Source: Trichopria drosophilae
Lineage: Eukaryota; Arthropoda; Insecta; Hymenoptera; Diapriidae
Direction: 5' to 3'
Length of the DNA stretch: 64,000 nucleotides
Assembly: GCA_030407085.1 (NCBI GenBank)
Contig: CM059587.1
Span: 30,973,001 to 31,037,000, forward strand
Within the stretch, counting starts at the first letter, position 1. Each line of letters starts with the position of its first letter. The notes under the pieces were generated by a model. The model saw only the letters and a program-made list of their open reading frames with translations, was not told the origin of the DNA and searched no databases. Positions 50,318-61,499 of the stretch are shown one piece after another. Position numbers and translations under genes: made by a program.

Positions 50318-53300
50318 CTGAAATGTTCAACATTTGTATCATTTGTATCTTCGTGTATTGGTAAATACCCGAACTTATTTTCATGGGGAACGATTTGTTA
50401 CTCACCGGCAAGTTTAGCTTTAATAGCTTCGTATGGCCTCTCCCGAAATTCATTTTTCAATGGCTGCATGTTATTTATATTGAGCACGGCGTAATCCCCA
50501 AAATCACAGAAGTACACGCTAACCAGTGACTCGTACAGAACGTTAGAAAGACAAACTCTGAAATGCAAAATAAAGAAAAATTAAACCTTGTATTTATATT
50601 CATAAATTAATGTCGGTGTTAAAAATAAATCTAATATCATTTTTTATCTAGTATTTTGAATGCGCTAAATCCAAATCTGCCTGCAAAATTATTGTTGCCT
50701 ATCACATCAAGATTCTGAGATATCCTAACCTAAATAGTTGCAAACAGTTTTTGACCACTTTCAGTAAGTTTTCATGTTCGAACAAAATTTTTGTTCCCAA
50801 GTTGACAATGCGGATTAAACTGCTATTCATCAGCTTTAAAATGCTCTCTTACTCATTCAGATTCTATTTTTATTCATCAAGTTATCGGTATTTGGGTACA
50901 TGTAAAAAAACCGAATTTCAAAAATCTGAAACATTATAAAATCGATATTTAAAAAGCTGACATTGTTTTCATGGTTATAACAGCTTTATGACAGCCATCG
51001 TTTTTTGGCGTTTGGTGTCGGCTTTTTAAATGTCGATTTTTCAAATTCGTTTTTTTGACATATGACCCGATACTTTTGCCAAGGCGCGATTATGATTTTC
51101 GGTTTTTACACATTTAGGTTAGAATATCTCAAAATCTCAACGTAATAGAGTAATTTTAAGACCACGTTTCCGGAAAAGTATACTCGAATTTTTTATGAAT
51201 ACACTTTAATCCGGTTTTTGCAAAATTGCGAATAAAAATTTTGTTCCATCACGAAAACGGGCAGAGATGATGTCTTTCATTTTCTCAAAAATCTTTTTTT
51301 TTCATTTAATTTACATTTAAAAAAAATGATCGAACAACTCTGAACAAGAAGGCTTCATTTTGTTAATGATTTTCATACTACACGTTTACTGAATGCATAG
51401 AAATCATATGCATACCTCGACAAAAACTATGATAAGTCGATTTTGCCTCCCGGGGATATCAGTTTTAACCGAATGATAAAAATTACATTGAGAAAATTAC
51501 GCACATACATTGAAAAAAATCTATTATGTTCACTTTCGTCACTCATTTACGAGCTTACTTTTCAGATTAGGAAGAAAATGTATACGACATTTTTTGTAGA
51601 AAATTGCATGCTCTACATTTTTTGTTTGACACATTTTTTATCAGACTCATACTTTTCAAGATAAATCCAAAACACTCGAAAAAAATCACGTTTTTTAGTG
51701 TTTTGTTTTAGATAGCGGCTTCAATACGTCGAGCGCCAAATTTTATTGCGATATTTGTTATCAGCAGCCCAAAATACATCGAAAACATCTGGCACATTTC
51801 ATTTTTGGGCTGAAGCAGTTCTTCTACATATTTACCAAAAAAATGTGAAAAACATGTCGGGAGCAAAGAGGTACCATTCATTTTTTCGGCATTAAAAACA
51901 AAAACTCTAGAGATACTGTCACATAACTAAATAACCTAAAATAATGTTTTTTTTGCGTTGAAAAGTAAATAATGTACTTACCTATACCATGAACCATCGT
52001 CGTATTTGCCGGCGTATAGGGAACCGCTCAACAGCGTGTCAGTTTGAAGTGCTGGGCCGCTGTATGCTGAGCAAGCGACTTGAAGACGTGCCATCATTTC
52101 CTAGAAATTACAGTAATTCAATGTATTTCTTAATAACATTTAATCGACGTAATTTTTTTTTCACGTGCGTTGTACAACGTTGACGTTAACTTCATAACAT
52201 TTTACCAATTTTTTATATGCCTATTTTATAATTTCAATCAACTTTTTATATTATGGTAAATAAAAAAATGTTATTGACCAAAATTCAAACATTTTAGTTG
52301 AAAAAAAGTATCTAGTTTTACAAATTTTTATTTTTTTAACGCCAATTTTTTTCTCACAAAGTGCTTATATGTATGTCATTTGAAAACTTTCTATTGATTG
52401 AGATTCAAATATATAAAGCCATGTATGAAATATCAGATGGGCACACGCAATAATATATTCATATGACTTCCGCAACAAACCGTAGACTGTTCGCGCGCTG
52501 ACAGAATAACAGGGGCGACGAGCGCTTCTCTGTTAATCATCATAGATTAAAAAATTATAGACCGATTAAGTTGAAATTTTCCAGAAAACTTCTTCAATCC
52601 TACCTGAACAAGTTTGTCACTGGAAGTTTTCTCAAACGTAAACTTTGTAACACACTTTTTCCCGTCAAAGATGCAAATTAAGATTTCTCACGACCTTAAG
52701 TTTGTTATTGAATAACAATATATTTTTAATTACGGACAATAGCTCGTAGTCTTCATACATAAATCACGAGTTTACTGTGCAAATTTCAACTCATTTGGTT
52801 GATATTTGACCGAGATACGACGATTTATATTGAAAATTGTATTGATTTCGAAACTATGAAATTTAAGACTTTTTATTTTTTATCTTTAAAAATACAAATC
52901 CTAGGGAAAAATGTTATATACAAAAAATGTTCAGTTTGGCGAGCTCTATAAAGTCTTATTTTTTATTATGACACGTTCATTTTTTTTCTTCACCGGACAA
53001 TACTTTTCCGGCAGTTCGAGCGCGAGACCGATTATAGAATCGCATGCCTCAATTGATGGGAAAAAATTGGAAAGAAATTGTGAAACATTTTTAAGATATT
53101 AAAAAATGTAAGAATTTCTTTGCAAATAAATAGATAGCAAAATTAAGTGTTTTGAGATAAAAAAAAAAGCTATTAAAATTTGCAAATCCTATTTAAACAT
53201 TCAAAGCAAATTTGGTTAAAAAAAAAATATTTTCTAAATAGTTAAGGATGGATTTTAAAAAATCCTATTTTTTCCGACGAAAAAAACATCTATTTTATCA

Positions 53301-56300
53301 AAAATTTTTATAAAACTTATATTATATTAATAGAATAAAGAGAATATTTTAATCACATGGTGATATTTCAAATCCGAAAGGAGTAATATGATTCGATCAT
53401 TCCGTATCAGGTAGAGAATTAAATCAGAACATTCATTTCATGTTCGTTGACGTTTCGACGTTCAATTGACGTCATCATCAGAATTAAGACAATTGAACAG
53501 AGTTTTATTAATAATTAATACCTCACTTTTATAAAATAACAAAAACAATAAATATAAAAAAACATTAAAACACACACACACACACACCTGGATTATTGCT
53601 GAACATTTTTTACAAACTTATTTTTAATCAAAAATGAAAATTTTGACAAGTCAAAGGAAAGTATGAAGTCACTGTCAGCATCGTGTAAAATAATAATTGA
53701 CAATGTAACGAAGTGGACACGATAAGTACGCGTGACTATAGAAATAATTACAGTTTACAAGACATATATAATAAATCATGTATTATTTGAATTATTTCTT
53801 TTGAACCTATTCAATATTTGTCAATAACAGTTGTATAAGTAACTTGGAATAATTACTTTATTAGAAAAATTTTGTATTTTCGAAAATCACCACAAGCACA
53901 TGTGCACGCTGTAATCGTATGCAAAGTTCTTTTTCGTGAGTTTCATCTTTCAATAAACAGAAGATAGCGAAATTGCATACGTGAACTCATGGTTCGCCTT
54001 GGGTCATTTTTTTTTGCAATTTGAAATAATTTTTTAGAATTTCCCTGCGCGCGGAAATCCTAAGCAAATTAGTTCTTGTTGGTTTATTTTCGATAAAGTA
54101 TAAGAATAAAATTTGGCATGCGCAAACTAATCGTTCAGTTTTTGTTACAAACATTGGATTACGTTTACAATACAGCTGCACGCGACTCCGGATTAATTAG
54201 CCGCTTAAAATTCATGAAATACCCATACAATGTCCCCCTTTAAGTTGCATACATTTATTATCATTCACATTTTTTGGTCACTAGCTCCTAGTCTATAACA
54301 TCTCGCCTATACCATCATCCGGGATGCAGGTGATAATATATTATATACTTTTATTATATTACCATTAAATGCGTAGTCGCAATAAAAATAAACATTTTTT
54401 TCATATTTTTTGAACGATTGTTTATTACAGTTCCTTAAAGTTTCAATAACTTTGTTTTTTCCATTTCCCTAAGTTGCTTTGCAACTTTTTCATAAGGGCT
54501 GTATATGTACATGTAACCTATTTTTATAAAATCATAAACATGGAAAATTGTTTTGTTTATTTTCAATTTTTTATTAAAAACATAATAAAAGTAATCTTTT
54601 CTCAAAACATTTTAACAAAGTCTAAATTAAAAAGTTTAAATAAAATCGAGAAAAAAAGTAATCGTATAATTTTTGTTGCATACTGCATAGATATACTACA
54701 ATGATCCAGATGTCATCAATAACTTTTTTGCCGCTCGCCCAAGCATTGACCACTGTCAGGAATCCATTCTATTTTTTAATAGTTCTCGTTCACCTAAAAT
54801 CCCATTGGAAGCTAAATTTGCTTTTAATGAAATTGATATGGATGTCCTAAAAATTGTTATAGATAAAGCTAAATGTGTGGTCCCGGTTCTGATGACATTT
54901 CTTGGGAAATGCTCTCTCATATAAATGAATTTTGTATGCCTGAGCTTCTTCATATAATCAACTCAATAATAACCTCTGGAATCTTTCCTAATGCGTGGAA
55001 ACATGCAATAATTACTCCGCTCCCAAAAACTAAATCACCACAGTCTCCTAAAGACCTTCGGCCCATCAGCCGTCTTCCTATATTTTCAAAAATTACAGAA
55101 GCGGTGCTATATGAACAGTTACTCAATTTTTTTGATAAATTTAAGATATTTCCGCGTTTCCAATCTGGGTTTAGACGCGGTCATGGATGTGAGACAGCAT
55201 TGCTTGATTTGTCGGATGACATTTTGCAAAATACGGACAAAGGTTTACTCTCCTTCTTATGTTTGCTAGATTTCTCACGAGCGTTTGATACGTTGAACCA
55301 CGAGCTGCTTATCGCAAAATTAAGGTTCTATGGAGTTATGGATAGTGCTTGCGGCTTGATTAAATCTTATTTGCAAGAAAGAACGCAAGAAGTGTCGCTA
55401 GAGATTAATAACAAAGTGTTCAAGTCCGATCGGGTACTGTTAACATGGGGGGTGCCACAGGGAGCAAAACTTAGTTCCTTGCTGTTTATTATCTATACAG
55501 CTGACATTTTTTATTGTTGCTCAGATGTCAATTTGAAAACTTATGCAGATGACACACAAGTTTTGCTCGCATTTCACCCAGACCGATTTAGTGAGGCATC
55601 TCACACTCTCTTGGATCAACTGGAAAGCATTGCTGATTGGGCAGCTGCTAATGCGCTTATCGTAAATCCTGACAAATCTCAATTATTAGTGGTCGGTAAC
55701 CCGAAACTTCGTGCTAAACTTGACTTTTCAAATCTGCGAATAGCTATTCGAGGAAGAGATATTCCGGTGGTTTCGTCTGCACGTGATCTTGGTTTAATTG
55801 TTGACCAAAACTGGTCATTTGAGCATCATTTATCCGCTAAGAGGCAGATTGCGTTTGCAAATCTGCGTCGTCTGTTTCCGTTCAGGCGGGAGCTATCGCA
55901 CCAGGTGAAACTTAACCTCTGTGAATCGCTTGTTCTTACCCACTTACATTATTGTCTCCTGGTGTATGGACCGTGCCTAGGGGCGAATGGTTGGCGCTTG
56001 CTGCAGGCGGTGCAAAATGCTTGCATTAGATTTGCCTTTGGCGTTCGGAAATACGACCACATTTCGCCGGCCTTTAATAAGGCAGGTTGGTTGCGAATGA
56101 AACCGCGCATGTACTTTCGGTTATTGTTGTTCGTATGTCGCCTAATTACGTCACAAACGCCGGAGTATCCCCAAATACTCGTCCGAAAAATATAAAGGCT
56201 CCTTCACCTATGTAGCGGCAAACGCATTTAATAGCCTACCATTCAATATAAAGATCACTCTTTTTACACCCGCGGTATTTATGAACCGTTTACGCACTTT

Positions 56301-56639
56301 TATTAGCTCAAATTCCGCGAAGAAATTATTTTATTAATGTATTTTTATTCGGTTAGCGATGTGATTTTATTACTATGTTTTTACTTTGGATGTACGTTAT
56401 TTAATTTAGTGTTTTAACTGTTTCTTTCCGCCATTATTGCGATTTATACGTTCTTGCGACTTTAGCGATTGCGACTCACAAGTAATTGTGTTATGTATCG
56501 GTAGAATCTAATTCAATTTATTGTGTGTCTTGTATACTTTAATTGTATTTTTAATGATTAATCCGTATCTTCAGGTCAGGCTGTAAAGCAGCTATAGCTG
56601 TGTCTCGCCTTTTGTACTGTTGTATTGTACAATAAAGAC

Positions 56640-56678
<39 letters not shown>

Positions 56679-57339
56679 ATTATATTGTAAAATAATTTAT
56701 ATATAAAACAATATGGATATAATTTTGAATGGCTTCATACTATTTTGTAGTTTCTCCAAAGTTAAAACGTAAGTAATATTGTCGTATTTCTTCGGATTTG
56801 AAAAACGAATTACTTATTCTCAGTCAAACATTTATTTATACGCATAAAACAAGACGTAAAAAGTCGCCGAAGGACATTTTAAATTTGAAAGGTTAAAAAA
56901 AGGACGTAAAAAGGACTTTTGATAAAAAAAATAAAATAAAAAGGGACTAATTTCATAATCACGTACCCTACTTTTTTTATTGAAATGTTTAGTTCCTTAG
57001 GTTCTGAAACTGTAGGGTATTTTTTTTTCGACATTTTAGCCAGACCTTTGCTCCGAGTTGAAATAATAAAACTAAACTAAAAAATTTAATAGTAAAGAGA
57101 AAATAATCAAACTCACGCTGAGCTTGTCGATGTCTTCATGAGGTTGAACTGTGAAATTACTCGGATTGGCGGCCATTGTAACGTGAACGTCGAAGTACGC
57201 TCCAACTGGTGGAATTTTCGGCGGGTCCAACACCTTACCCGTGGATTCGGGGACAATGCCGAACCGCGAAACAGATTGGTTCAATTTTCTTCTAGGTTTG
57301 ATGCCGCTGCTGACGTTGTTATTCGCATCATCTTTAGGA
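50058..57339 (-). CDS. TDRD7: Tudor-domain protein, TDRD7-like, 3' part (four exons)
   Basis: Four exons join in phase: 57339-57117, 52100-51982, 50557-50406 and 50317-50058, with GT-AG introns of 5016, 1424 and 88 bp. They give about 250 C-terminal residues. Exon 1 ends with VGAYFDVHVTMAANPSNF and VQPHEDIDKLS. Exons 2-3 supply the tudor strands with GSWYRV and VYFCDFGDY. The last exon holds the second half of the extended (SN-like) tudor fold with GDW, FVSLIVENS and VNLIDTSTEKDVDIAQ. This is the layout of the last extended tudor domain of TDRD7/tapas. Family members are germ-granule scaffolds that bind methylarginine on PIWI-pathway partners. Upstream tudor and LOTUS exons were not found. 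TDRD1, 5 or 6 relatives are less likely. Confidence 0.8.
50406..50557 (-). CDS. TDRD7: TDRD7-like exon, aromatic-cage strands
   Basis: 152 nt between TTTGCATTTCAG and GTGAGT. It encodes VCLSNVLYESLVSVYF then CDFGDYAVLNINNMQPL. The D-F/Y-G-D turn and the preceding aromatic residue belong to the tudor methylarginine cage. NEFRERPYEAIKAKLAG is the usual helix after the barrel. Confidence 0.9.
50640..51300. repeat. Family A foldback in a tudor-gene intron
   Basis: Left: 'gatatcctaacctaaatagt' near 50718 and 'caatgcggattaaactgc' near 50805. Right: 'acatttaggttagaatatct' near 51110 and 'cactttaatccggtttttgc' near 51207, the reverse orientation. Lies wholly inside the second visible intron. Confidence 0.7.
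51570..51850. repeat. Diverged relative of the 46.8 kb foldback arm
   Basis: The order 'aaaatgtatacgacattttt', 'tagaaaattgcatgctctac', 'cattttttatcagactcata' and 'aagataaatccaaaa' mirrors the start of the left arm at 46803-46890 ('aaatgtctacaatctttta', 'gtgaatttcatgatctac', 'actttttcatcagattta'). The later part with 'cgagcgccaaatttta' also corresponds to 'cagcgcaccaaattgca'. Confidence 0.55.
51982..52100 (-). CDS. TDRD7: TDRD7-like exon, tudor core start
   Basis: 119 nt, entering in phase 0 and leaving two bases of an Arg codon before GTAAGT. It encodes EMMARLQVACSAYSG, then a loop, then AGKYDDGSWYR, the typical W-Y-R strand of a tudor barrel. Confidence 0.85.
52480..52860. repeat. Half of a foldback related to 11.81-12.66 kb
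   Basis: A CpG-rich piece (GTTCGCGCGCTGACAG) is followed by 'gaaattttccagaaaacttc', 'ctacctgaacaagtttgtca' and 'ctggaagttttctcaaacg', matching in order the loop and inner arm at 12230-12370. Further out 'gttgatatttgaccgagata' corresponds to the 'aaaattggccgagttatag' block at 12548. Only one arm is present. Confidence 0.5.
53440..53490 (-). ncRNA. Possible hammerhead-like motif / Penelope-type element remnant
   Basis: On the minus strand CTGATGA (53481-53475) is followed by a perfect five-pair stem GACGT/ACGTC with a short loop, then CGAAAC. These are the two conserved core boxes of a hammerhead ribozyme around stem II. The 'gacgtttcgacg...gtcatcatcag' arrangement is known from Penelope-like retroelement ends. 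One unpaired base precedes stem II, and stems I and III are not clear, so activity is doubtful. The rest of an element was not seen. Confidence 0.3.
53571..53587. repeat. (CA)n microsatellite
   Basis: Eight and a half CA units inside the large tudor-gene intron. Confidence 0.9.
53600..54690. other. Intronic AT-rich sequence
   Basis: Part of the 5 kb intron of the tudor gene, upstream of the LINE fragment. No recognised repeat or gene. Confidence 0.45.
54691..56337 (+). pseudogene. Reverse transcriptase ORF of the CR1-like LINE, frameshifted
   Basis: Would copy element RNA at a nicked target. The main frame 54873-56195 (440 codons) holds RT motifs in order: LRPISRLPIFSKITEA, FQSGFRRGHGCETALLDLS, FLCLLDFSRAFDTLNHELL (first catalytic Asp), WGVPQGAKLSSLLFIIYTAD, TYADDTQVLL (catalytic YADD at 55542-55553) and the thumb with VRKYDHISPAFNKAGW. 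Upstream, residues DPDVINNFF to DKAKC lie in another frame, with the break at 54870-54875. After 56190 the frame changes again at an A run, and the usual C-terminal words (AANAFNSLPFNIKI, FMNRLRTFISS) finish at 56337. With two frame breaks and no endonuclease domain, it is not autonomous. 'GAKLSSLL' departs from the common GSVLGPLL. Confidence 0.9.
56642..56679 (+). repeat. (ATT)n 3' tail of the LINE
   Basis: About a dozen ATT/TTA units immediately after the polyadenylation-like signal, marking the 3' terminus of the retrotransposon. Confidence 0.9.
57117..57339 (-). CDS. TDRD7: TDRD7-like exon (5'-most visible)
   Basis: The acceptor is CTGTTTTCTAG with a good pyrimidine tract. The donor AGC|GTGAGT leaves phase 0. 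The first base completes a codon begun in an unseen exon. It encodes a polar linker (SPKDDANNN, KPRRK) followed by the first strands of the extended tudor domain (PPVGAYFDVHVT). The upstream continuation of the frame meets a stop in the would-be intron, which supports this acceptor. Confidence 0.8.
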
Positions 57340-57816
57340 CTAGAAAACAGATTCAGAATAGTTGCGCGTTTTTCCTTCCTGTTGCGTTTAGAATCAATGT
57401 TTCAATCTCTGCGGTACCTGGCGTGGATTTTTTTTCCCACAATGTGGTTTTCCCCCACGCCATTACTCACCCGAATGGGGGTACCTCTCTAAAGATCAAG
57501 CCGAAAGCGGAGAACTGGTACGTTTATATTGTAAAGGTCCTAGAATTGGCGACGATGTTTTTATTGTTTTATTAATGTTAAAATCTTTACCGAAACCGAA
57601 GCGATTCCTCATTTCGGTTATTCCAATACATATAGTAAGGGCGATACCTTCAAACTGACAGTAACCTGTTCATTCCAAACACGAGGAATCGGATCCATCG
57701 ATTTATCGAAAATTGATGAAAACTCCGATCCACAACTCATGTGTGGAATCCAGGCGAATAAAAAGTTCGGAATGCGGGAATTATATCGTATGCTTCAAAG
57801 ATCATGCGGGCTCTGA
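57340..57816 (+). pseudogene. Decayed, unidentified plus-strand coding fragment
   Basis: An open plus-strand frame of 90 codons runs 57544-57816 to a TGA, with protein-like composition and GC above the surroundings: TETEAIPHFGYSNTYSKGDT, KLTVTCSFQTRGIGSIDLSK, KFGMRELYRMLQRSCGL. Just upstream two other frames give coding-like pieces (THPNGGTSLKIKPKAE, then SGELVRLYCKGPRIGDDVFI). This suggests one original protein broken by at least two frameshifts. A further short frame at about 58040-58100 (MDANSPREHRHLTARLLAK) may be its continuation. The family is not recognised. It could be a host gene relic, a transposon protein or an integrated viral gene. It lies opposite the intron upstream of the first visible tudor exon. 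Confidence 0.45.
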
Positions 57817-58316
57817 ACCGAAATAAAAGGAAATAAAATAGTTTTCATGTGGAATGTCGACAATATTATTCGAATAACCCAAATTTGAATCGGTCGGTAA
57901 CGTCGTCAACGAGCATTCGAATTATACTAAAAGATGAATGTGCGCCCGTGTTCAACGATTGTTTTTTTCTAAATAATTTTGTTCTTCTTTGCGAAAAAAA
58001 AACAATCGTCATCGTCAAATTCCAATACTAAAATTAGTTATGGACGCAAATTCGCCACGAGAACATCGTCACCTTACCGCTCGATTATTAGCCAAATAAA
58101 TTTCAAATTTAAGGCTAATTGAGTTTATTATCCTTCGGTTCCGCTCCCTTTTTCGTCGTAATACTTCCGTTACTAGTGCCAACTAATGAAAATGTTTGCT
58201 TTTAGACTAAACAAAAAAAAAAAATTAAAATAAATTATTCCCGGCCAAACCACTTTAGTTTAAAGGATCACGCACTAATTAAATGGAAAAGTGGCCCCGG
58301 TCTAATAAAAAAAAAA
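57817..58316. other. Spacer, possibly part of the same relic
   Basis: Contains weakly coding-like plus-strand pieces near 57885-58100 but no continuous frame. No exon of the tudor gene could be supported here. Confidence 0.35.
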
Positions 58317-58695
58317 GACATGTAAAATTACTCTTCGAGTTGTCTTAATAAAAAGTCTCCAAGGTGTCAACCTCGAAAAAACAAGTTTGAGCTGTCCAAA
58401 GACCACTTGAACTTAATATATTTTAAAAAATCAAATAAATTAATGTGATTGCAATTATGTATTGTTTCCAACATAAACAATAACTCGATATAATAAACAG
58501 AAGCATATGCAATACCACATTAACGGTTTAGTTTTTGGGTTCTATTCGAATTGCTATGTAGTGTAAATAAACTGTAGTCTAGATTATGCAATTAAACTTG
58601 AGTTTTATTTGTGATACACACACCGAAAAAAATAGATGGTTGGAGCTACCACTTAGTTGGTAAAATACGGACTAGACATTACACGTGATGTTACT

Positions 58696-59920
58696 ACTTA
58701 ACCCACTAACGCCCAAAGGACACTTTTTCTTCCTTCTATTGCAATCGAGTATTTTGTATCAAAATGGAAGTTAACCAAAATAAAGAGATACATATCCTAT
58801 TGTTTTCGAGGTCGCTCTTCAAGATTCAGAGGTCAAAATTCACTTTCGGCCATTAGGAATTCCAATATGGCGCCGAATTTGAAAAAAATTTCAAAAAAAT
58901 TGGGAAATATTTATTCTTACCAATTTTTTTCGAGACCTTAGAATATTGGAATTCTATTGAAACTCTGAATAAAGCTGAACAAAATACTTCAATTTTAAGG
59001 AAAAATTTTACATTTATGCACTTCATCATTCTAACGACCTCAAAATGGCCGCAAAAATGAAAATTACTTTGAAATTGTTTGGACGTTCTAACTCAAAAAC
59101 AACCATCTTTTTTATTACAATGGTAAGAATGAAAAGTTCGCTGAATTCATCTAGAAATATCACGGAATTGTTTTAGATATTTGTAATGAATTTATTTTTT
59201 TAATTTTTTCAAAATTGTAATTTATTTTCGAAAAAGTCTGAAAAAATTTAGTTTATTCTCTCATGAATTCTAAGAGTTTTTTTTTTCTCGAAAATCATCA
59301 ATATTTGGAAAAAATTGCGAATAACAAAAAATTCTAAGAATTTATTAAAGAATACAGTAAATTTTTTTCATAATTTTTCGTTGACAAATTACAATTTGGA
59401 AAAAAAATTAAAAAAAAAAATCCCCAAATATCATAAAAAATATCTTTAAAAATTCCGTGATATTTCTCGGTAAATTCTAAGAACTTTTCATTCTTATCAT
59501 TTTTTAAAATAAAGCTCGTAGTTTTGAGTTAGGGCGTCCAGAAAATTTTAAAGAAATTTTCATTGTTGCGGCCATTTTGAGGTCGTTAGAATGATGAAGT
59601 GTATAAAAGTAAAATTTTTCCTTAAAATTGAAGTATTTTATTCACCTTTATTCAGAGTTTCAATAGAATCCCAATATTCTAAGGGCTCGAAAAAAATTAG
59701 TAGGAATAAATATTTCCCAATTTTTAAAACTTTTTTTTTCAAATTCGGAGCCATATTGGATTTCCTAATGGCCGAAACTTAATTTTGACCTCGGAATCTT
59801 GAAGAGCGACCTAGAAAATAGTAGGATATGCGCCTCTCAATTTTTGTTAATTTCGAATTTGATACGAAATACTGGAATGAAATTGACGCAAGAAAAAGTG
59901 GCCGTTGGGCGCAGTGGTAA
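58696..59920. mobile_element. TTAA-type foldback of ~1.2 kb
   Basis: Left: TTAA then CCCACTAACGCCCAAAGGAC and ACTTTTTCTT. Right: AAGAAAAAGTGGCCGTTGGG then CGCAGTGGTAA, its inverse. Inner arms pair to the centre near 59300: 'gaggtcgctcttcaagattc' near 58810 with 'gaatcttgaagagcgacct' near 59795, and 'attctaacgacctcaaaatg' near 59028 with 'cattttgaggtcgttagaat' near 59574. The right flank TAA(C) is a damaged TTAA. The frames at 59591 and 59799 are arm readings. Confidence 0.7.
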
Positions 59921-61495
59921 CCCAGATTACCACCTTTTTAATTCACATCTTTTCTGTCTAGTTTCAATGCTTTCGAAGCAATATTCAAAAAATCTTTTTA
60001 CAGTGGTAGAGGGGGCTTTTTAGTACGTAACGAAAAGGATAATAAATCTACTTAAGCAAAATTAACAAGTATAAATAAATAAATTTAAAAAGTCGTCGAT
60101 TTTTGAGAAAGAAATCGTTTTTGAACGAACTAAAAGGTAAATTCATGCATCTTCGTCGCCATCGAATTCTTCTCTTATATGATGATTTGTTATGATTTGA
60201 ACAAACGCACACATGATTGTTACTTTCAACACTCGCTCACAGAAAAAAAATGGCGAATCTATGTTTTGTCTGTAAAATCGTGCAACCATGACAAAATATA
60301 AATAGGCTACTTTCATGGTTATTCTTAATATTTATACATAGAAAACACAGCCACTTAGGTAGGTATATTACTACTTAACCCTTAGAAGCATGGTGGTAAC
60401 CCACATTACCACCTCGATTTCTTTGATTTTTCCCCGTTTAAATTGCAGTTAACGCATTTAGATCGGTGTTTTTTCTATTTTATGTTACTATAATGATTCA
60501 AGAATGTATAAAAATAGTTATTAAGATATAATTGTTTATTGTTTATGATTTATAAATAAACAAACATTAAAAAATCACGATTTTTTCGAAAAAATTCATT
60601 ATTGACGCTGTTTTTTTAAGATAATTGTTTGAAATTTAGTATAATAGAGTTTTTAAGGTAGCTAGACCCCAACTGTGCAAGTCAAAAACGATGCAATTAT
60701 AAAGTGTAAAAACATAACCTCAATACCAATATGTAAAATCTAATTATAAATAAATAATTAGTCTTATGTCATTCAAATATCAAATACATACTAAATTAAA
60801 TTAACGGAAAGAAAAAATTATAGTGAATAACGTAGTACACAAATAGTGGCAACGTCGCATTTTATCAGCAACGCGCGATTTAAACACAGGTATGTGCATA
60901 CTCCGCTGTGGATCGAAACAGAGTTTGTTTTCGTATTTTATGTAATGTGGTCGTATACAGAAAACGAAAATGTCTGCACAGTTAAGATATCGAGGTATGT
61001 ATGTCAAGAAAAGTGTGCTGTTGAAAAAGGAAAACTACAGTGGTTTTCATGCTAAACTCATCAATAAAAGTACGTATGTATATTCAAATAATCGCGCGCA
61101 AAAACAAAGAATGATCTCATAAATACGACGTTGCCGTCTATTATGTATCGTATGACAAATCCGGAGAAATTTCTGAAGTTGAATTTTTGATCAAGTCGAA
61201 CTTTTTTATTAAACGGTCAATGTTTACGACTTTCAAATATGTGATTCCTCATTACTTCAATTACTTCAGGCTAGTTTTTCGTCAAGATCTTGACAGTAGG
61301 TTTTATGCTATAAGAAAATTTCTATCGAATCGGCATTTTTTCGACAACTGTCATCATGGCTACCATACTGATCTATGTAAAAACATGCGATTTTTGATTG
61401 ATTATATCGCGGAAACTAAACGGTCAAAATTGTTCAAATTCAACAGACATACGCATTGTTATTCAAATTAGTTTTGCTGAAAGTTTAAAAAACTT
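59921..61495. other. Interior of the giant inverted repeat
   Basis: Contains the near-palindrome 'ggtggtaacccacattacca' at about 60391 and a similar one at 59913, a TTAACCCTTAGAAGCATGG terminus-like motif near 60377, and AT-rich sequence. The 94-codon frame at 61187-61471 has no recognised domain. Confidence 0.45.
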
Positions 61496-61499
61496 CTTG

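Larger units (their letters stand above)
54691..56679 (+). mobile_element. CR1-like non-LTR retrotransposon, 5'-truncated
   Basis: A reverse-transcriptase region is followed by about 300 bp of 3' UTR, an AATAAA at 56631 and a terminal (ATT)n run to about 56679. Ending in a short microsatellite rather than poly(A) is typical of CR1/L2-group elements. The 5' end begins abruptly at about 54691 in AT-rich intron, consistent with truncated target-primed insertion. It is antisense to the tudor gene and lies in its largest visible intron, so it should be removed with that intron. Confidence 0.85.

Noticed and set aside
50318..50453. Tudor last exon extended to 50453 with its own start
   Set aside because: This part reads through the 88 bp intron. 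The GTGAGT donor at 50405 and CAG acceptor at 50318 join the tudor domain in phase.
57138..57575. 145-codon plus-strand frame as an intact gene
   Set aside because: Its first part is the antisense of the tudor exon 57339-57117. Only its last third overlaps the coding-like relic.
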